A DNA stretch of 64,000 nucleotides from Flavobacteriaceae bacterium (GTDB taxonomy: Bacteria; Bacteroidota; Bacteroidia; Flavobacteriales; Flavobacteriaceae), in the NCBI GenBank assembly GCA_013003555.1, contig JABDIV010000060.1, positions 1-64,000 on the forward strand, written 5' to 3'. The notes below the pieces were generated by a model, which saw only the letters and a program-made list of their open reading frames with translations, made no database searches and was not told the DNA's origin. The position numbers and the translations under genes are program-made. The stretch's first letter is position 1. Each line of letters begins with the position of its first letter. Shown in pieces: positions 16,357 to 25,944 of the stretch.

Positions 16357-17970
16357 ATGAAAAAAATTGAACTGAACGTGTTAACATTAGTATTAGGCCT
16401 GGTCTTGTTAGGTTGTGGCGGAACTGCCGATATCCTATCAACTCCGGTTGAGAACATTGACAACACCCCGCTTAAGGTAACAGATCTTACCGAAGATGAG
16501 ATGAAAACCTGGGGGCACCTTGATCTTGTCGCCGATACAATTCCCGGAATGAGCGTAAATAAAGCCTATGATGAATTGTTAAAGGGGAAGAAAGGAGTCA
16601 CAACGATTGTCGCTATAATCGATTCTGGAATCGATATCGATCATGAAGATTTAGACGACGTGATTTGGCGTAATAAAGATGAAGTGCCAAATAATGGAAA
16701 AGATGACGACAAAAACGGCTTTATCGATGATGTTCACGGATGGAATTTCCTGGGAGACACCTATGACGAACAGATGGAATATGTTCGTCTTTTAGCAAGC
16801 GGAAACACGGCGCATCCTAGATATCTTGAAGCTAAGGCTGAATTGGAAAAGGAATACAATGAAGCAATGGGCAACAAAACCCGCTATGAACAAATACTCC
16901 AACAAATAAAACAATCTGACGTCGCAGTGGCTGCTCATCTGAAGAAAAAGGACTACACCAGAGAGGAGGTGAATGCCATTAAAACAGAAGATCAAACCCT
17001 TTTACAACATGTTAGTGTTATCAAGCAGACCTATGGCTTCGGAATTGGAACTATTGCCGAGACCATCACAGAGCTTAATGATGCTATAGAATATTTTACA
17101 GAGCGATTGAACTATCACTTCAACAAGGATTTTAAGGGCAGGAAGAATGGTGATGACCCGAATGATTTCAGCTCGATATTCTATGGAAATAACAATGTTA
17201 AACCCATAAAGAAAAGTGAAAGCCATGGCACACATGTTGCCGGAATTGTTGCAGCGGAACGCGATAACGGAAAAGGTGTTAACGGTGTAGCAAGTAATGT
17301 TAAAATTATGCCGGTTCGTGCGGTGCCCAATGGAGATGAATACGACAAAGACGTTGCCCTGGCGATTCGCTATGCAGTCGACAATGGAGCCCGAATAATC
17401 AATACGAGTTTTGGCAAGTACTATTCGCCACACAGCGATAAGGTAAGAGACGCTATTCGGTATGCAGCACAAAAGGACGTGCTCATAGTTAATGCCGCCG
17501 GGAACGAAGGGATTGATGTCGATACGAAAGATGTTTTTCCAAATGACACCGAAGGTGGTAAAGAGATTTCTGATAATTTTATAACTGTCGGAGCCCTTGT
17601 GCCAAAATACGGTTCAGGAATGGTTGCGAGTTATTCGAACTATGGCAAAAACAACGTTGATGTGTTTGCTCCCGGATCATCGATTTATTCGACCATCCCA
17701 GAGAACGAATATAAGAGTCAGCCGGGTACTTCAATGGCAGCGCCTGCCGTTGCCGGAATAGCTGCCTTAATTCGTTCACATTATCCAAAACTAAGTGCTT
17801 CCCAGGTCAAACAAATACTAATAGAATCGGGACTGGCCATAAAATCAAAGGTTGTTGTAGGTGGCAATTCGCAGGACGTAAGGCCCTTTGAGGGTCTTTC
17901 AAAGTCAGGTAAGATCGTAAATGCATATAACGCCATTATTATGGCTGCAAAAATGTCTAAAGTTAATTGA
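16357..17970 (+). CDS. Subtilisin-like (S8) serine protease lipoprotein
   Basis: A predicted envelope lipoprotein (signal peptide ending LLGC, cysteine 20) with a complete catalytic set: D89 in AIIDSGID, H290 in SHGTHVAGIVAAE, N383 in NAAGNEG (oxyanion hole) and S459 in GTSMAAPAVAG. The aspartate and histidine are about 200 residues apart, against about 32 in subtilisin. The extra part (about 135-285) is charged and mostly helical in appearance. No T9SS tail or pro-domain is obvious. The gene is followed by the M1 metallopeptidase gene after 7 bp, so the two are likely expressed together. Confidence 0.9.
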   Translation: MKKIELNVLTLVLGLVLLGCGGTADILSTPVENIDNTPLKVTDLTEDEMKTWGHLDLVADTIPGMSVNKAYDELLKGKKGVTTIVAIIDSGIDIDHEDLDDVIWRNKDEVPNNGKDDDKNGFIDDVHGWNFLGDTYDEQMEYVRLLASGNTAHPRYLEAKAELEKEYNEAMGNKTRYEQILQQIKQSDVAVAAHLKKKDYTREEVNAIKTEDQTLLQHVSVIKQTYGFGIGTIAETITELNDAIEYFTERLNYHFNKDFKGRKNGDDPNDFSSIFYGNNNVKPIKKSESHGTHVAGIVAAERDNGKGVNGVASNVKIMPVRAVPNGDEYDKDVALAIRYAVDNGARIINTSFGKYYSPHSDKVRDAIRYAAQKDVLIVNAAGNEGIDVDTKDVFPNDTEGGKEISDNFITVGALVPKYGSGMVASYSNYGKNNVDVFAPGSSIYSTIPENEYKSQPGTSMAAPAVAGIAALIRSHYPKLSASQVKQILIESGLAIKSKVVVGGNSQDVRPFEGLSKSGKIVNAYNAIIMAAKMSKVN

Positions 17971-17977
17971 TCGCTTC

Positions 17978-19855
17978 ATGAGAAAGTATATTGCCTATTG
18001 GTTTTTGATTTTTATCGTATTGTCATGTAAAAGCGCTCAATATCCCCAATTGGTCGATGGCAATAATCATAGGGCGGCATCTTTTGATAATCCTTATTAC
18101 TGGCAACAACATGTCGATTACACAATGGACATTGATGTGGATGTCAATAATTATCAGTACAACGGCAAGCAAACTTTAATTTATACCAATAATTCACCCG
18201 ATACACTGACCCATGTTTTTTATCATTTGCATTTTAACGCTTTTCAGCCCGGTAGTGAAATGGATGTTCGATCAAGGACAATTTCCGATCCAGACAGACG
18301 CGTGAGGGACAGGATTTTTAATCTGGATCCTGATGAAATCGGATATATTATTGTCAATACCCTGAGTCAGGATGGTCGGCCGGTAAAATTCAAAACGGCC
18401 GGAACCATTCTTGAGGTCGAATTGAACACGCCGATAAGGCCGGGTAATCAAACAACATTTAAGATGGATTTTGATGCTCAGATCCCTGTTCAAATCAGGA
18501 GGTCAGGACGAAACAACAATGAGGGGGTGGCCTTATCAATGACGCAGTGGTACCCGAAATTAGCAGAATATGATTTTGAAGGCTGGCATGCCGATCCTTA
18601 TATAGGACGTGAGTTTCATGGCGTCTGGGGGAATTATGATGTTACTCTTCATATCGATAAGAATTACGTTGTGGCGGGTACCGGTTATTTACAAAACCCT
18701 AACGAAATAGGGCACGGCTATGAAACCGGCATTGTTAAACGGCCTGATAGTGACAAACTTACCTGGCATTTTAAAGCGCCTGATGTGCACGATTTCACCT
18801 GGGCGGCTGACCCTGATTATATCCATGATAAATTGCAAGTCCCTGGCGGACCAATGTTGCATTTTTTCTATCAGAATAACGAGGAAATCATTGAAAATTG
18901 GCAAATACTTCAACCAAAAACAGCTGAGTTAATGGAGTACTTCAGCGCGAATATCGGTCTATATCCTTATGAGCAATATTCGGTGATCCAAGGTGGAGAT
19001 GGCGGTATGGAGTACGCCATGTGCACTCTTATTACAGGCGGACGAAATTTAGGCAGTCTGATAGGGGTGACTGCGCATGAAATGGCTCATTCCTGGTTTC
19101 AATTTTTGCTGGCCACAAACGAATCTAAACACGAATGGATGGACGAAGGGTTTACCAGCTATATTTCTGCCCATGCCATGAATACGGTAATGGATAGGAA
19201 TAGAAAAAACCCTAATTCCGGTTCTTATCGGGGATATTTTTCGTTGGTCAATTCCGGAAGGGAACAGCCACAAAGTACACATGCTGATCGCTATGCATTT
19301 AATTCGGCTTATGGAGCAGCAGCCTACAGCAAAGGCGCCGTCTTTTTGGCTCAGCTTGGTTATGTTATCGGTGAAGAGCATTTAAGAAATACGCTGAAGC
19401 GTTATTTTAAGGAATGGTCGTTTAAACATCCCACCCCAAACGACTTTATTCGTGTTGCTGAAAAGATTTCGGGCCTGGAATTAGACTGGTATCTGACCGA
19501 TTGGACAAGAACAACAAACACAATTGACTATGGTGTTCTTTCTGTTCAAGGTGTTGGAGGGAATGGAAGTAAAGTAACCCTGGAGCGTATCGGTTTAATG
19601 CCTATGCCAATAGATCTCCTGGTAGAATATACCGATGGATCGGAGGAGTATTTATATATACCCCTTCAAATGATGCGCGGAGAAAAGCCTGCGAGTGGAA
19701 ATCAAAAGCGGGTTGTGCTTGACGACTGGGCCTGGGCTTATCCAACGTACGACCTCAATTTGACTAAACCCGTCGAAGAAATTAAAAGTATTAAAATAGA
19801 CCCGGCCAATTTAATGGCCGACATCAATAAGGAAAATAACACCTATAAACCCTAA
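17978..19855 (+). CDS. M1 family metallopeptidase lipoprotein
   Basis: A predicted membrane-anchored zinc aminopeptidase of 625 residues. The signal peptide ends at VLSC (cysteine 17). An N-terminal beta-domain resembles the M1 family (KQTLIYTNNSPDTL..VFYHLHFNAF). The catalytic part has the exopeptidase-type GGMEYA motif and HEMAHSWFQ followed 18 residues later by the glutamate of DEGF, the gluzincin zinc site. The start is ATG 17978 because it opens the signal peptide; the frame extends upstream to 17921 only inside the preceding protease gene. It runs convergent to the deacylase gene, 4 bp apart. Confidence 0.9.
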   Translation: MRKYIAYWFLIFIVLSCKSAQYPQLVDGNNHRAASFDNPYYWQQHVDYTMDIDVDVNNYQYNGKQTLIYTNNSPDTLTHVFYHLHFNAFQPGSEMDVRSRTISDPDRRVRDRIFNLDPDEIGYIIVNTLSQDGRPVKFKTAGTILEVELNTPIRPGNQTTFKMDFDAQIPVQIRRSGRNNNEGVALSMTQWYPKLAEYDFEGWHADPYIGREFHGVWGNYDVTLHIDKNYVVAGTGYLQNPNEIGHGYETGIVKRPDSDKLTWHFKAPDVHDFTWAADPDYIHDKLQVPGGPMLHFFYQNNEEIIENWQILQPKTAELMEYFSANIGLYPYEQYSVIQGGDGGMEYAMCTLITGGRNLGSLIGVTAHEMAHSWFQFLLATNESKHEWMDEGFTSYISAHAMNTVMDRNRKNPNSGSYRGYFSLVNSGREQPQSTHADRYAFNSAYGAAAYSKGAVFLAQLGYVIGEEHLRNTLKRYFKEWSFKHPTPNDFIRVAEKISGLELDWYLTDWTRTTNTIDYGVLSVQGVGGNGSKVTLERIGLMPMPIDLLVEYTDGSEEYLYIPLQMMRGEKPASGNQKRVVLDDWAWAYPTYDLNLTKPVEEIKSIKIDPANLMADINKENNTYKP

Positions 19856-19859
19856 TGGT

Positions 19860-21077
19860 TTAATTGGCTTTGTTTTTCGCTGAGGACTTTGAGTACCAGG
19901 GAAGGTCCTGATACATTTCGATCTTCGTAACGCGCTCCCTGTTATTTAATTTGAGGTGCGTTGCATCGGTTTTTTTACTTCGGAAACCTAATAAATGAAA
20001 AATCTGCTTGGCAAGAAATCGGGCGATCTTTAAGTTAACTTTCAGGGTGCCATTCGATTTATCCTGCCATGACACACCCGGAAGCACGACCAGAAGTCCG
20101 TCTGCTTTCCGCTTGCGCAATATTTCAGACAGTTTAAGAAAGAATGGGTGAATTTTACGAATAATAAAATAGCCTTCTTTCCCTTTCTTTTGGTACAGGG
20201 GCATAAAAATTCTGGCGCTGTAAGTTGCCTTTAATATTTCGCCATTGGCCTCAGCCAACAAGGTGCCTTTTTTGATGTTTTGAAAACTTTCAAAATCCGG
20301 ATACATTTTAAAGCTGTCTCCATTTTGAAGGCGGTGAAGGTGAATTATTTCGAACACGTCGTTTAATTTCCGAGCATAGCGCTTGAGCTGTTCGTAATGG
20401 GTGTCGATTTCCGGAAATTCGTCCTTGTTAATCGATGCAGTCAGGCCAAGGGTGAGGTAAACAAATGCCAGCGCGTTGCTTATGGCGTTCTCATTATCGT
20501 GCTGTCCCGACTCAAACCCTACTGAAACATAGCCCTTTCCGTTTATATAGCTTAACAAAGGACCATCTAAATGCTCCTCGATCCCCAGCACTATAGGAAC
20601 CGGGTATTGATCTGCAAATTTTCTATTGATCAAGGCATCATTAATCGTAATAAAAGGCAGAGTTTCGCTTGATGTTGTATGTAAATCAATAAAATAATAA
20701 GGCGGACTGTTTTTGTTTAGTATGGTTTTTAAAATCTCATACAATTCAAATTGTTCGTGTTCTTCATCGCTGAGAACCGTTTTGTTTTCTAACGCTTTCA
20801 GGTTCTCTTCAGACCAGATTCTATTCAAGTCTTGTTTTATAAAACGCTGGCTTTTTCGCAAGGCGGAAAGATTTCCAGAGATTGCATAAATAGAGCCGTT
20901 CACCTGGTTTGGAGAAATAGTATCAAACGCCTGTTTCAATGCAAAAATACCGGCTGGTTCGTTGCCGTGTATCCCGGCATAGAATACAACGGTAGGACCT
21001 GTTTGGTTCTCGATTTTGCCGATAAACCGGCTTATGTTTACGGTGGTTTTTAATGCTTTGCTGTGTACTTCAACCAT
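19860..21077 (-). CDS. AstE/AspA-like zinc deacylase (M14-type)
   Basis: A member of the succinylglutamate desuccinylase/aspartoacylase family. Visible zinc ligands are H37 and E40 in AGIHGNEPAG and H133 in FIDLHTT. N85-R86 (DLNRIW) matches the substrate-carboxylate-binding pair and E189 in GFESGQHD is the likely catalytic base. The 405 residues exceed the roughly 320 of AstE because of a C-terminal region with a basic segment (about 310-405). Its ATG follows directly after the stop of the GCS-like gene, so the two form an operon, and it probably hydrolyses an acyl-amino acid or peptide made or used by its partner. The exact substrate is unknown. Confidence 0.8.
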   Translation of the reverse strand: MVEVHSKALKTTVNISRFIGKIENQTGPTVVFYAGIHGNEPAGIFALKQAFDTISPNQVNGSIYAISGNLSALRKSQRFIKQDLNRIWSEENLKALENKTVLSDEEHEQFELYEILKTILNKNSPPYYFIDLHTTSSETLPFITINDALINRKFADQYPVPIVLGIEEHLDGPLLSYINGKGYVSVGFESGQHDNENAISNALAFVYLTLGLTASINKDEFPEIDTHYEQLKRYARKLNDVFEIIHLHRLQNGDSFKMYPDFESFQNIKKGTLLAEANGEILKATYSARIFMPLYQKKGKEGYFIIRKIHPFFLKLSEILRKRKADGLLVVLPGVSWQDKSNGTLKVNLKIARFLAKQIFHLLGFRSKKTDATHLKLNNRERVTKIEMYQDLPWYSKSSAKNKAN

Positions 21078-22931
21078 TTAATTAAGATCTTTTGAAGTAA
21101 TAATTCCCATCAACTGATCATCGCGTAAAACCGGAAGGCAGGTTGTTTGGTGCTTTTCCATAAGGCCAATGGCGTATTCAACGGTATCACCTTGTCGTAC
21201 TGCTACAAAATCCCTTTGCATTACATCACCAACAGCGCTTTTCAATTTCTCAAAATCGTCTTTAATCCCTTCAACGTCTATCCATTTAAGCAATCCAACA
21301 ACTCGTTTATCCTGATTTATAACAGGCATGTGATGAATATTTTTCCATTGCATAATCTTCATAACCAGCTCAACACTGTCCTTTTCATAAACTGTAAATA
21401 TATCTGTGCTCATGATGTGCTCAACTTTTTTTTCTGCCTTGACAACCGATTCGGTTCGTGCAGAAATAAGGCGCCACGAAGATACTGGATAATTCTTTTC
21501 CTGTTTATCATAAATTTTAGCGGTCAGAGTTTGTGCCGCTTCAAAAGGTTTCATGCTTTTTAGCAGGTTTCGGTAGCTTGAAGTCATCCACTCAGAGCCT
21601 GTATATCCTTTAATCCGATTTTCAATTATTGTAAGATAGTGTTCAGCATCCTTTGGAGAAACACCCACACTATATAGCCCTTTGTAGGCCATTGGCAGGA
21701 ATACATCTAATAGCAATTCGTGGCTAGGTATTGGTTTATTATTCCAGATAAACTGAGTTGACATCCCGTATCTCGCGGCATTAAAGAAATTCGATTTCGC
21801 ATCTTTGAAATCCATTTTTGATGAAACAGGTCCAAAATTCTTGGGTTTCCCTTTCATAACTCCAACCCAGAACATCATGTTGGCGATTTCATCTGCAATT
21901 GTTGGGCCTGACGGAATATAGCGGTTTTCTATTCGAAGATGCGGTTTTCCATTTCCAACGCCATAACATGGTCTGTTCCATCTGTAAACCGTTCCGTTAT
22001 GGAGGTTCAGTGCTTTAAGTTTCGGGATTTCACCATTGTTTAACATCTCTACACTGTCTTTAAAATACTCGGCAGTTACCAGGCTTCTAAAGCGGGAAAT
22101 ATTGTCTTTGAAAATATCAGTTGCGGTTCCAGATGTCCATTCGCTTCCAAAACTTACCCTGGATTGCTTCTCATTCAGCATAAAGGAGTTTGCCCGCGTA
22201 TCAACACTTTGTGTAAAAAGGGCAATCCGGGTTTCACTCCAAAGTTCCTTTCCGAATAATAGAGGGGAATTTGTACAAACACTCAAAATGGGTCCTGAAA
22301 TCGCCTGAGCCCAGTTGTAACTATCAATAAACTCATCAGGGTTTATTTGAAGGTGTATCTGAAAGCTCGTGTTACACCCTTCAAGAAGGACCGAGTCATG
22401 CAAAAGGTTTAATTCATCAACACCTTTTATATGAATTTCAAAATTATCTTTTCTTGATTCCCGTATAGCCTCGTTTAAAACAAAGTAACGCTGTACATCC
22501 GTCATGTTTTCAAGCTTGATATGTCTCAAGGATAAGGTGGGTAAAATGCCTGTAAGTAAAATTTTTGTGTCATGATCCCGAACAACTTTTTTCGCTTTTT
22601 TGAGCAGCGTTTTCAACTGATTAGCGATTTGACTGAAACAATCGTCTTTTAATTCATGTGGGTCGAGATTTAATTCGAGGTTAAAACTTCCTATTTCAGT
22701 AGTAAAATGTTCATCATCTATATCGTCAAGGATATCAAGTGATTTCGTGCTAGGATTGAAGTATTGGTCTACAAGACAAAACTCTTGCTCAGCGCCTACA
22801 CGTATGGGAGCCTTCTCGACAAGGCCCTCATTTATCATTTTATCGAGAGCCTCAATATCCCTGACAAGCTGATGGATATAATTAGCTTTGTCTTTTTTTG
22901 AAGTTAGCTTGATTACCTTGAGATCTCCCAT
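21078..22931 (-). CDS. Glutamate-cysteine ligase-like (GCS2) enzyme fused to CBS pair
   Basis: The 617-residue protein has an N-terminal ligase domain (about 1-470) of the GCS2/glutamine-synthetase-like fold: RVGAEQEFCLVD, EIGSFNLELNLDP and HLRIENRYIPSGPT resemble metal- and substrate-binding motifs of gamma-glutamyl ligases. Two CBS motifs follow (about 490-617: MSTDIFTVYEKDSVELVMKIM and GDVMQRDFVAVRQGDTVEYA), which bind adenosyl compounds and usually regulate. The family is known to form amide bonds between a carboxyl and an amine; whether this member makes a peptide, glutathione precursor or protein modification is unknown. It is first of two genes, with no gap to the AstE-like gene. Confidence 0.8.
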   Translation of the reverse strand: MGDLKVIKLTSKKDKANYIHQLVRDIEALDKMINEGLVEKAPIRVGAEQEFCLVDQYFNPSTKSLDILDDIDDEHFTTEIGSFNLELNLDPHELKDDCFSQIANQLKTLLKKAKKVVRDHDTKILLTGILPTLSLRHIKLENMTDVQRYFVLNEAIRESRKDNFEIHIKGVDELNLLHDSVLLEGCNTSFQIHLQINPDEFIDSYNWAQAISGPILSVCTNSPLLFGKELWSETRIALFTQSVDTRANSFMLNEKQSRVSFGSEWTSGTATDIFKDNISRFRSLVTAEYFKDSVEMLNNGEIPKLKALNLHNGTVYRWNRPCYGVGNGKPHLRIENRYIPSGPTIADEIANMMFWVGVMKGKPKNFGPVSSKMDFKDAKSNFFNAARYGMSTQFIWNNKPIPSHELLLDVFLPMAYKGLYSVGVSPKDAEHYLTIIENRIKGYTGSEWMTSSYRNLLKSMKPFEAAQTLTAKIYDKQEKNYPVSSWRLISARTESVVKAEKKVEHIMSTDIFTVYEKDSVELVMKIMQWKNIHHMPVINQDKRVVGLLKWIDVEGIKDDFEKLKSAVGDVMQRDFVAVRQGDTVEYAIGLMEKHQTTCLPVLRDDQLMGIITSKDLN

Positions 22932-23022
22932 AAAAGTTGGTTAGTCATAAAATAAATTTCAATATACAGTGGTGCAGCGTACTAAAATATGATATTTATC
23001 ATTACGGATGCGGGGTAATTTC

Positions 23023-23030
23023 TATTTTTG
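23023..23030 (+). promoter_or_regulatory. -7 promoter box of rnpA (TATTTTTG)
   Basis: A perfect TAnnTTTG match ending seven bases before the ATG at 23038, giving a leader of only a few bases. Confidence 0.6.
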
Positions 23031-23037
23031 TTAATCG

Positions 23038-23412
23038 ATGAAATTCAATTACGGAAAGAAAGAAAAGCTGAAGAGCCGGAAACTGATAGATCAATTATTC
23101 GCCGAGGGTCGTTCTCTATCTGTTTATCCGCTAAAACTGGTTTATATCCCAGCCCGTTTTCAGGATGATTCGCGACTTAAGGCGGGTGTTTCCGTGTCAA
23201 AACGAAATTTCAAAAATGCTGTTACGAGAAACCGTGTCAAACGCTTAATAAGGGAGTCATATCGCTTAAACAAAAGCGTTCTTTTTAACAACATGACAAC
23301 ACAATATGCGTTGATGATTTTGTACATTGGCAAAACAGAGCCTTCTTTTGCTGAAGTAAATACTGCTATGAGAGCCCTATTAAAAAAGTTCGGGCAGACC
23401 GAATTGTCCTAA
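23038..23412 (+). CDS. rnpA: Ribonuclease P protein component
   Basis: RnpA binds the RNase P RNA and helps remove 5' leaders from pre-tRNAs. The 124-residue protein has the diagnostic RNRVKRLIRESYRL basic helix (about 62-75), preceded by KSRKLIDQLFAEGRSLSV and AGVSVSKRNFKNAV. Unlike many bacteria, rpmH is not immediately upstream. The start is fixed by the -7 box. The S41 protease gene follows 11 bp downstream in the same direction and probably shares its transcript. Confidence 0.93.
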   Translation: MKFNYGKKEKLKSRKLIDQLFAEGRSLSVYPLKLVYIPARFQDDSRLKAGVSVSKRNFKNAVTRNRVKRLIRESYRLNKSVLFNNMTTQYALMILYIGKTEPSFAEVNTAMRALLKKFGQTELS

Positions 23413-23423
23413 AAAATAAACCC

Positions 23424-25049
23424 ATGAAAAAAAAGATATTCATTCCTGTTGCGGCTGTTTGTATTCTATTTACCGGAACAGCCTTTCAAAATGATTTTTT
23501 TGAAATCGCGAAACAAATCGAAATTTTTACAACCATGTTCAAAGAGGTGAACATGAATTATGTCGATGAGACCAATCCCGGAGATCTCATGAATACAGCC
23601 ATAAAAAACATGCTTAATGAGCTTGACCCATATACGGTTTTCATGAATGAACAAGACATTGAGGAGGCCAGGATAAATAATACCGGAGACTATACTGGTA
23701 TTGGAGCGACCGTTAAAACCTTAAAAGACAAACTGGTGGTTATTGAACCTTTTAAAGGTTATCCCGCAGATAAAGCGGGACTCAAGGCGGGTGATGAAAT
23801 CGTTAAAGTTGGGGAAGTCGTCGTTGCTGATTTTAAAGACAACGCCGGAGATCTTTTGAGGGGAGCAGCCGGGAGCACGGTTAACATAACCTACTTAAGG
23901 CAGGGACAAACATTTAAGGCAAGTATTGTAAGACAAGATATGGAGGCTAAAGCTGTGCCATTATATCGTATGGTAAATGATAAAACCGGTTATATTGCTT
24001 TATCTAAATTTACGAATACAGCCTCCTATGAAGTTTCAAATGCTCTGCGCTTGCTCAAAACTGATGGTGCCGAGCAACTAATTCTTGATTTAAGGGGTAA
24101 TCCGGGCGGCTTATTGAAGGAGGCGATTTTGATCGTAAACCTTTTTGTTCCGAAGAACGAACTGGTAGTAACAACGAAATCTAAAGTTGAGAAATATAAC
24201 CAAACCTATTATACGCAACGAGAGCCTGTTGATACCCAAATTCCTATTGTTGTTCTTGTTGACGGCGGTAGCGCTTCGGCTAGTGAAATCGTTTCAGGAT
24301 CATTGCAGGACCTTGATCGTGCAGTTATAATCGGAAGCCGTAGTTTTGGAAAAGGTTTGGTTCAGCGACCAAAACAGCTAACCTTTGGCACCCAGCTTAA
24401 GGTTACCATTTCCCGTTATTATACACCTTCTGGCCGATGTATTCAGGCATTGGATTACTGGAACAGGGACGGTGAAGGAAAAGCTGTACGCGTTAAACGC
24501 GAAAGTTATAATGAATTTAAAACCCGTAATGGCCGTTCAGTCTACGATGGTGGCGGGGTTGAACCCGATATCGAGATTTCCGGTTCAAAACAATCCTCGA
24601 TTGTTAAAGCTATTGTCGCCGATGATTACGTTTTTGACTATGCCACGAAATATTACTATGATAACGCCAAGCCTAATTTGACGAGCTTTCAAATGACGGA
24701 CGCTGACTTTGTAAACTTTAAATCCTATTTACAATCTCGCAATTTTGCTTTTGAGACGAAAACGGAAAAAGCGCTTGATAAAGTGCTTCAAACCGCCGGA
24801 GAAGAGGGGCTTGATACGGCTATAACTTCTGGCTACCAGTCTTTGTTAAACCAGCTCAATGCATATAAAGATCAGGCAATAGACAATAATAAAGGCCAAT
24901 TGCTTAACCTTCTTGAAAATGAAATCATCAAGCGTCACTTCTACAGGGAGGGTTTGCATGAGTATTATTTAGCTAATAATGAGGAGGTCGTAAAAGCATC
25001 TGAAATCTTGAGCAGTCCCGCGAAATATAAGTCTTACCTACGCCCATAA
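23424..25049 (+). CDS. C-terminal processing protease (S41, Prc/CtpA type)
   Basis: A periplasmic serine protease that trims or degrades envelope proteins. The 541 residues contain an N-terminal signal (about 1-21), a helical segment with NELDPYTVFMNEQDIEE, a PDZ domain (about 92-170, PADKAGLKAGDEIVKVG) and the catalytic region: LDLRGNPGGL, S285 in GGSASASEIV and the lysine base K310 in SFGKGLVQ, spaced 25 residues as in Prc/Tsp. A helical C-terminal extension follows. It lies downstream of rnpA and upstream of a double OmpA gene. Confidence 0.9.
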   Translation: MKKKIFIPVAAVCILFTGTAFQNDFFEIAKQIEIFTTMFKEVNMNYVDETNPGDLMNTAIKNMLNELDPYTVFMNEQDIEEARINNTGDYTGIGATVKTLKDKLVVIEPFKGYPADKAGLKAGDEIVKVGEVVVADFKDNAGDLLRGAAGSTVNITYLRQGQTFKASIVRQDMEAKAVPLYRMVNDKTGYIALSKFTNTASYEVSNALRLLKTDGAEQLILDLRGNPGGLLKEAILIVNLFVPKNELVVTTKSKVEKYNQTYYTQREPVDTQIPIVVLVDGGSASASEIVSGSLQDLDRAVIIGSRSFGKGLVQRPKQLTFGTQLKVTISRYYTPSGRCIQALDYWNRDGEGKAVRVKRESYNEFKTRNGRSVYDGGGVEPDIEISGSKQSSIVKAIVADDYVFDYATKYYYDNAKPNLTSFQMTDADFVNFKSYLQSRNFAFETKTEKALDKVLQTAGEEGLDTAITSGYQSLLNQLNAYKDQAIDNNKGQLLNLLENEIIKRHFYREGLHEYYLANNEEVVKASEILSSPAKYKSYLRP

Positions 25050-25113
25050 AAGTCCGGTTTTGAGTATTTTGAAAAATAACCGGTATCTTTAATCAAGTGA
25101 ATAGCATGTTGAT

Positions 25114-25944
25114 ATGTTGCGCCTTCTTTACTTACTGCCCCTGATCTCAACGTTTTCTTTTTCTCAAGAGTTGGCGCATAATGTCTATTTTGAAACTGAC
25201 GAATATGTCGTTAAACCTGCAGAAGAAAAGAAATTCCAAGTCTTTTTAGAGCGTTTAGACACTCTGGATGTTCATAAAATCACAATTTATGGATTCTGTG
25301 ATGATCGCGGTACGGACGACTATAATCTCTGGCTTTCCAAGAAACGGGCTAATGCCGTGAAATGGTATTTTAAGGATAATGAATTTTCCGATGATTTGAT
25401 CACAATTCTGGATGGTAAAGGTGAGATTGCTCTTGACCCGTTACGTGTTGGAAATTTGAATAATATAAGGCAGTCGAATCGACGCGTTGAAGTCCTTCTG
25501 GAAGCTGGAAAACAAAGTAAATTAGATGATTCACTTGAAATTCCAACCGCGCAGGAAATTTTAAAAGGCGAGTTAAAAGTTGGTGATAAAGTAAGGTTGA
25601 AGAACATTTATTTCAAAACAGGATACAGTACCGTGGTTCCAGAATCTATTCCAACCCTAAAGGAGGTTGCTGAAATTTTATTGGACCGCAAGGATATTTA
25701 CTTCACCATTCAAGGACATGTGTGTTGTACGCATGATACCTACGATGCTGTTGACCGCAAAACAAACAAGCGAAATTTATCTATTTCACGGGCAAAATTC
25801 ATTTATACTTATCTGCTCAACAGAGGCATCGATAAAAAACGAATGAAATATATGGGATTAAGACGTAAGTTTCCACTTGGAGGGAAGGCGAAATTCGATA
25901 GGCGTGTTGAAATAGAGATCACCTATGTCGCTAATGATCACTAA
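25114..25944 (+). CDS. Secreted protein with two OmpA-like domains
   Basis: The 276-residue protein has a short signal peptide (about 1-17, ending in FSFSQ) and two OmpA/MotB-type peptidoglycan-binding units: about 24-130 (VYFETDEYVVKPAEE, GFCDDRGTDDYN..LSKKRANAV) and about 160-272 (IYFKTGYSTVVPES, GHVCCTHDTYD..LSISRAKFIY, R-R-VEIEI). No membrane barrel is attached, so it is most likely a periplasmic or surface-associated peptidoglycan-binding protein. The 3' end overlaps the convergent acetyltransferase gene by 14 bp. Function beyond wall binding is unknown. Confidence 0.83.
   Translation: MLRLLYLLPLISTFSFSQELAHNVYFETDEYVVKPAEEKKFQVFLERLDTLDVHKITIYGFCDDRGTDDYNLWLSKKRANAVKWYFKDNEFSDDLITILDGKGEIALDPLRVGNLNNIRQSNRRVEVLLEAGKQSKLDDSLEIPTAQEILKGELKVGDKVRLKNIYFKTGYSTVVPESIPTLKEVAEILLDRKDIYFTIQGHVCCTHDTYDAVDRKTNKRNLSISRAKFIYTYLLNRGIDKKRMKYMGLRRKFPLGGKAKFDRRVEIEITYVANDH

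Noticed and set aside
17002-17472. 156-codon minus-strand frame
   Set aside because: It lies entirely inside the subtilase gene across its catalytic His and shows no recognisable motif.
25055-25085. CCGGTT/AACCGG hairpin after the S41 protease gene as terminator
   Set aside because: The 6-bp stem has a long loop and no T-run, so it does not fit an intrinsic terminator.
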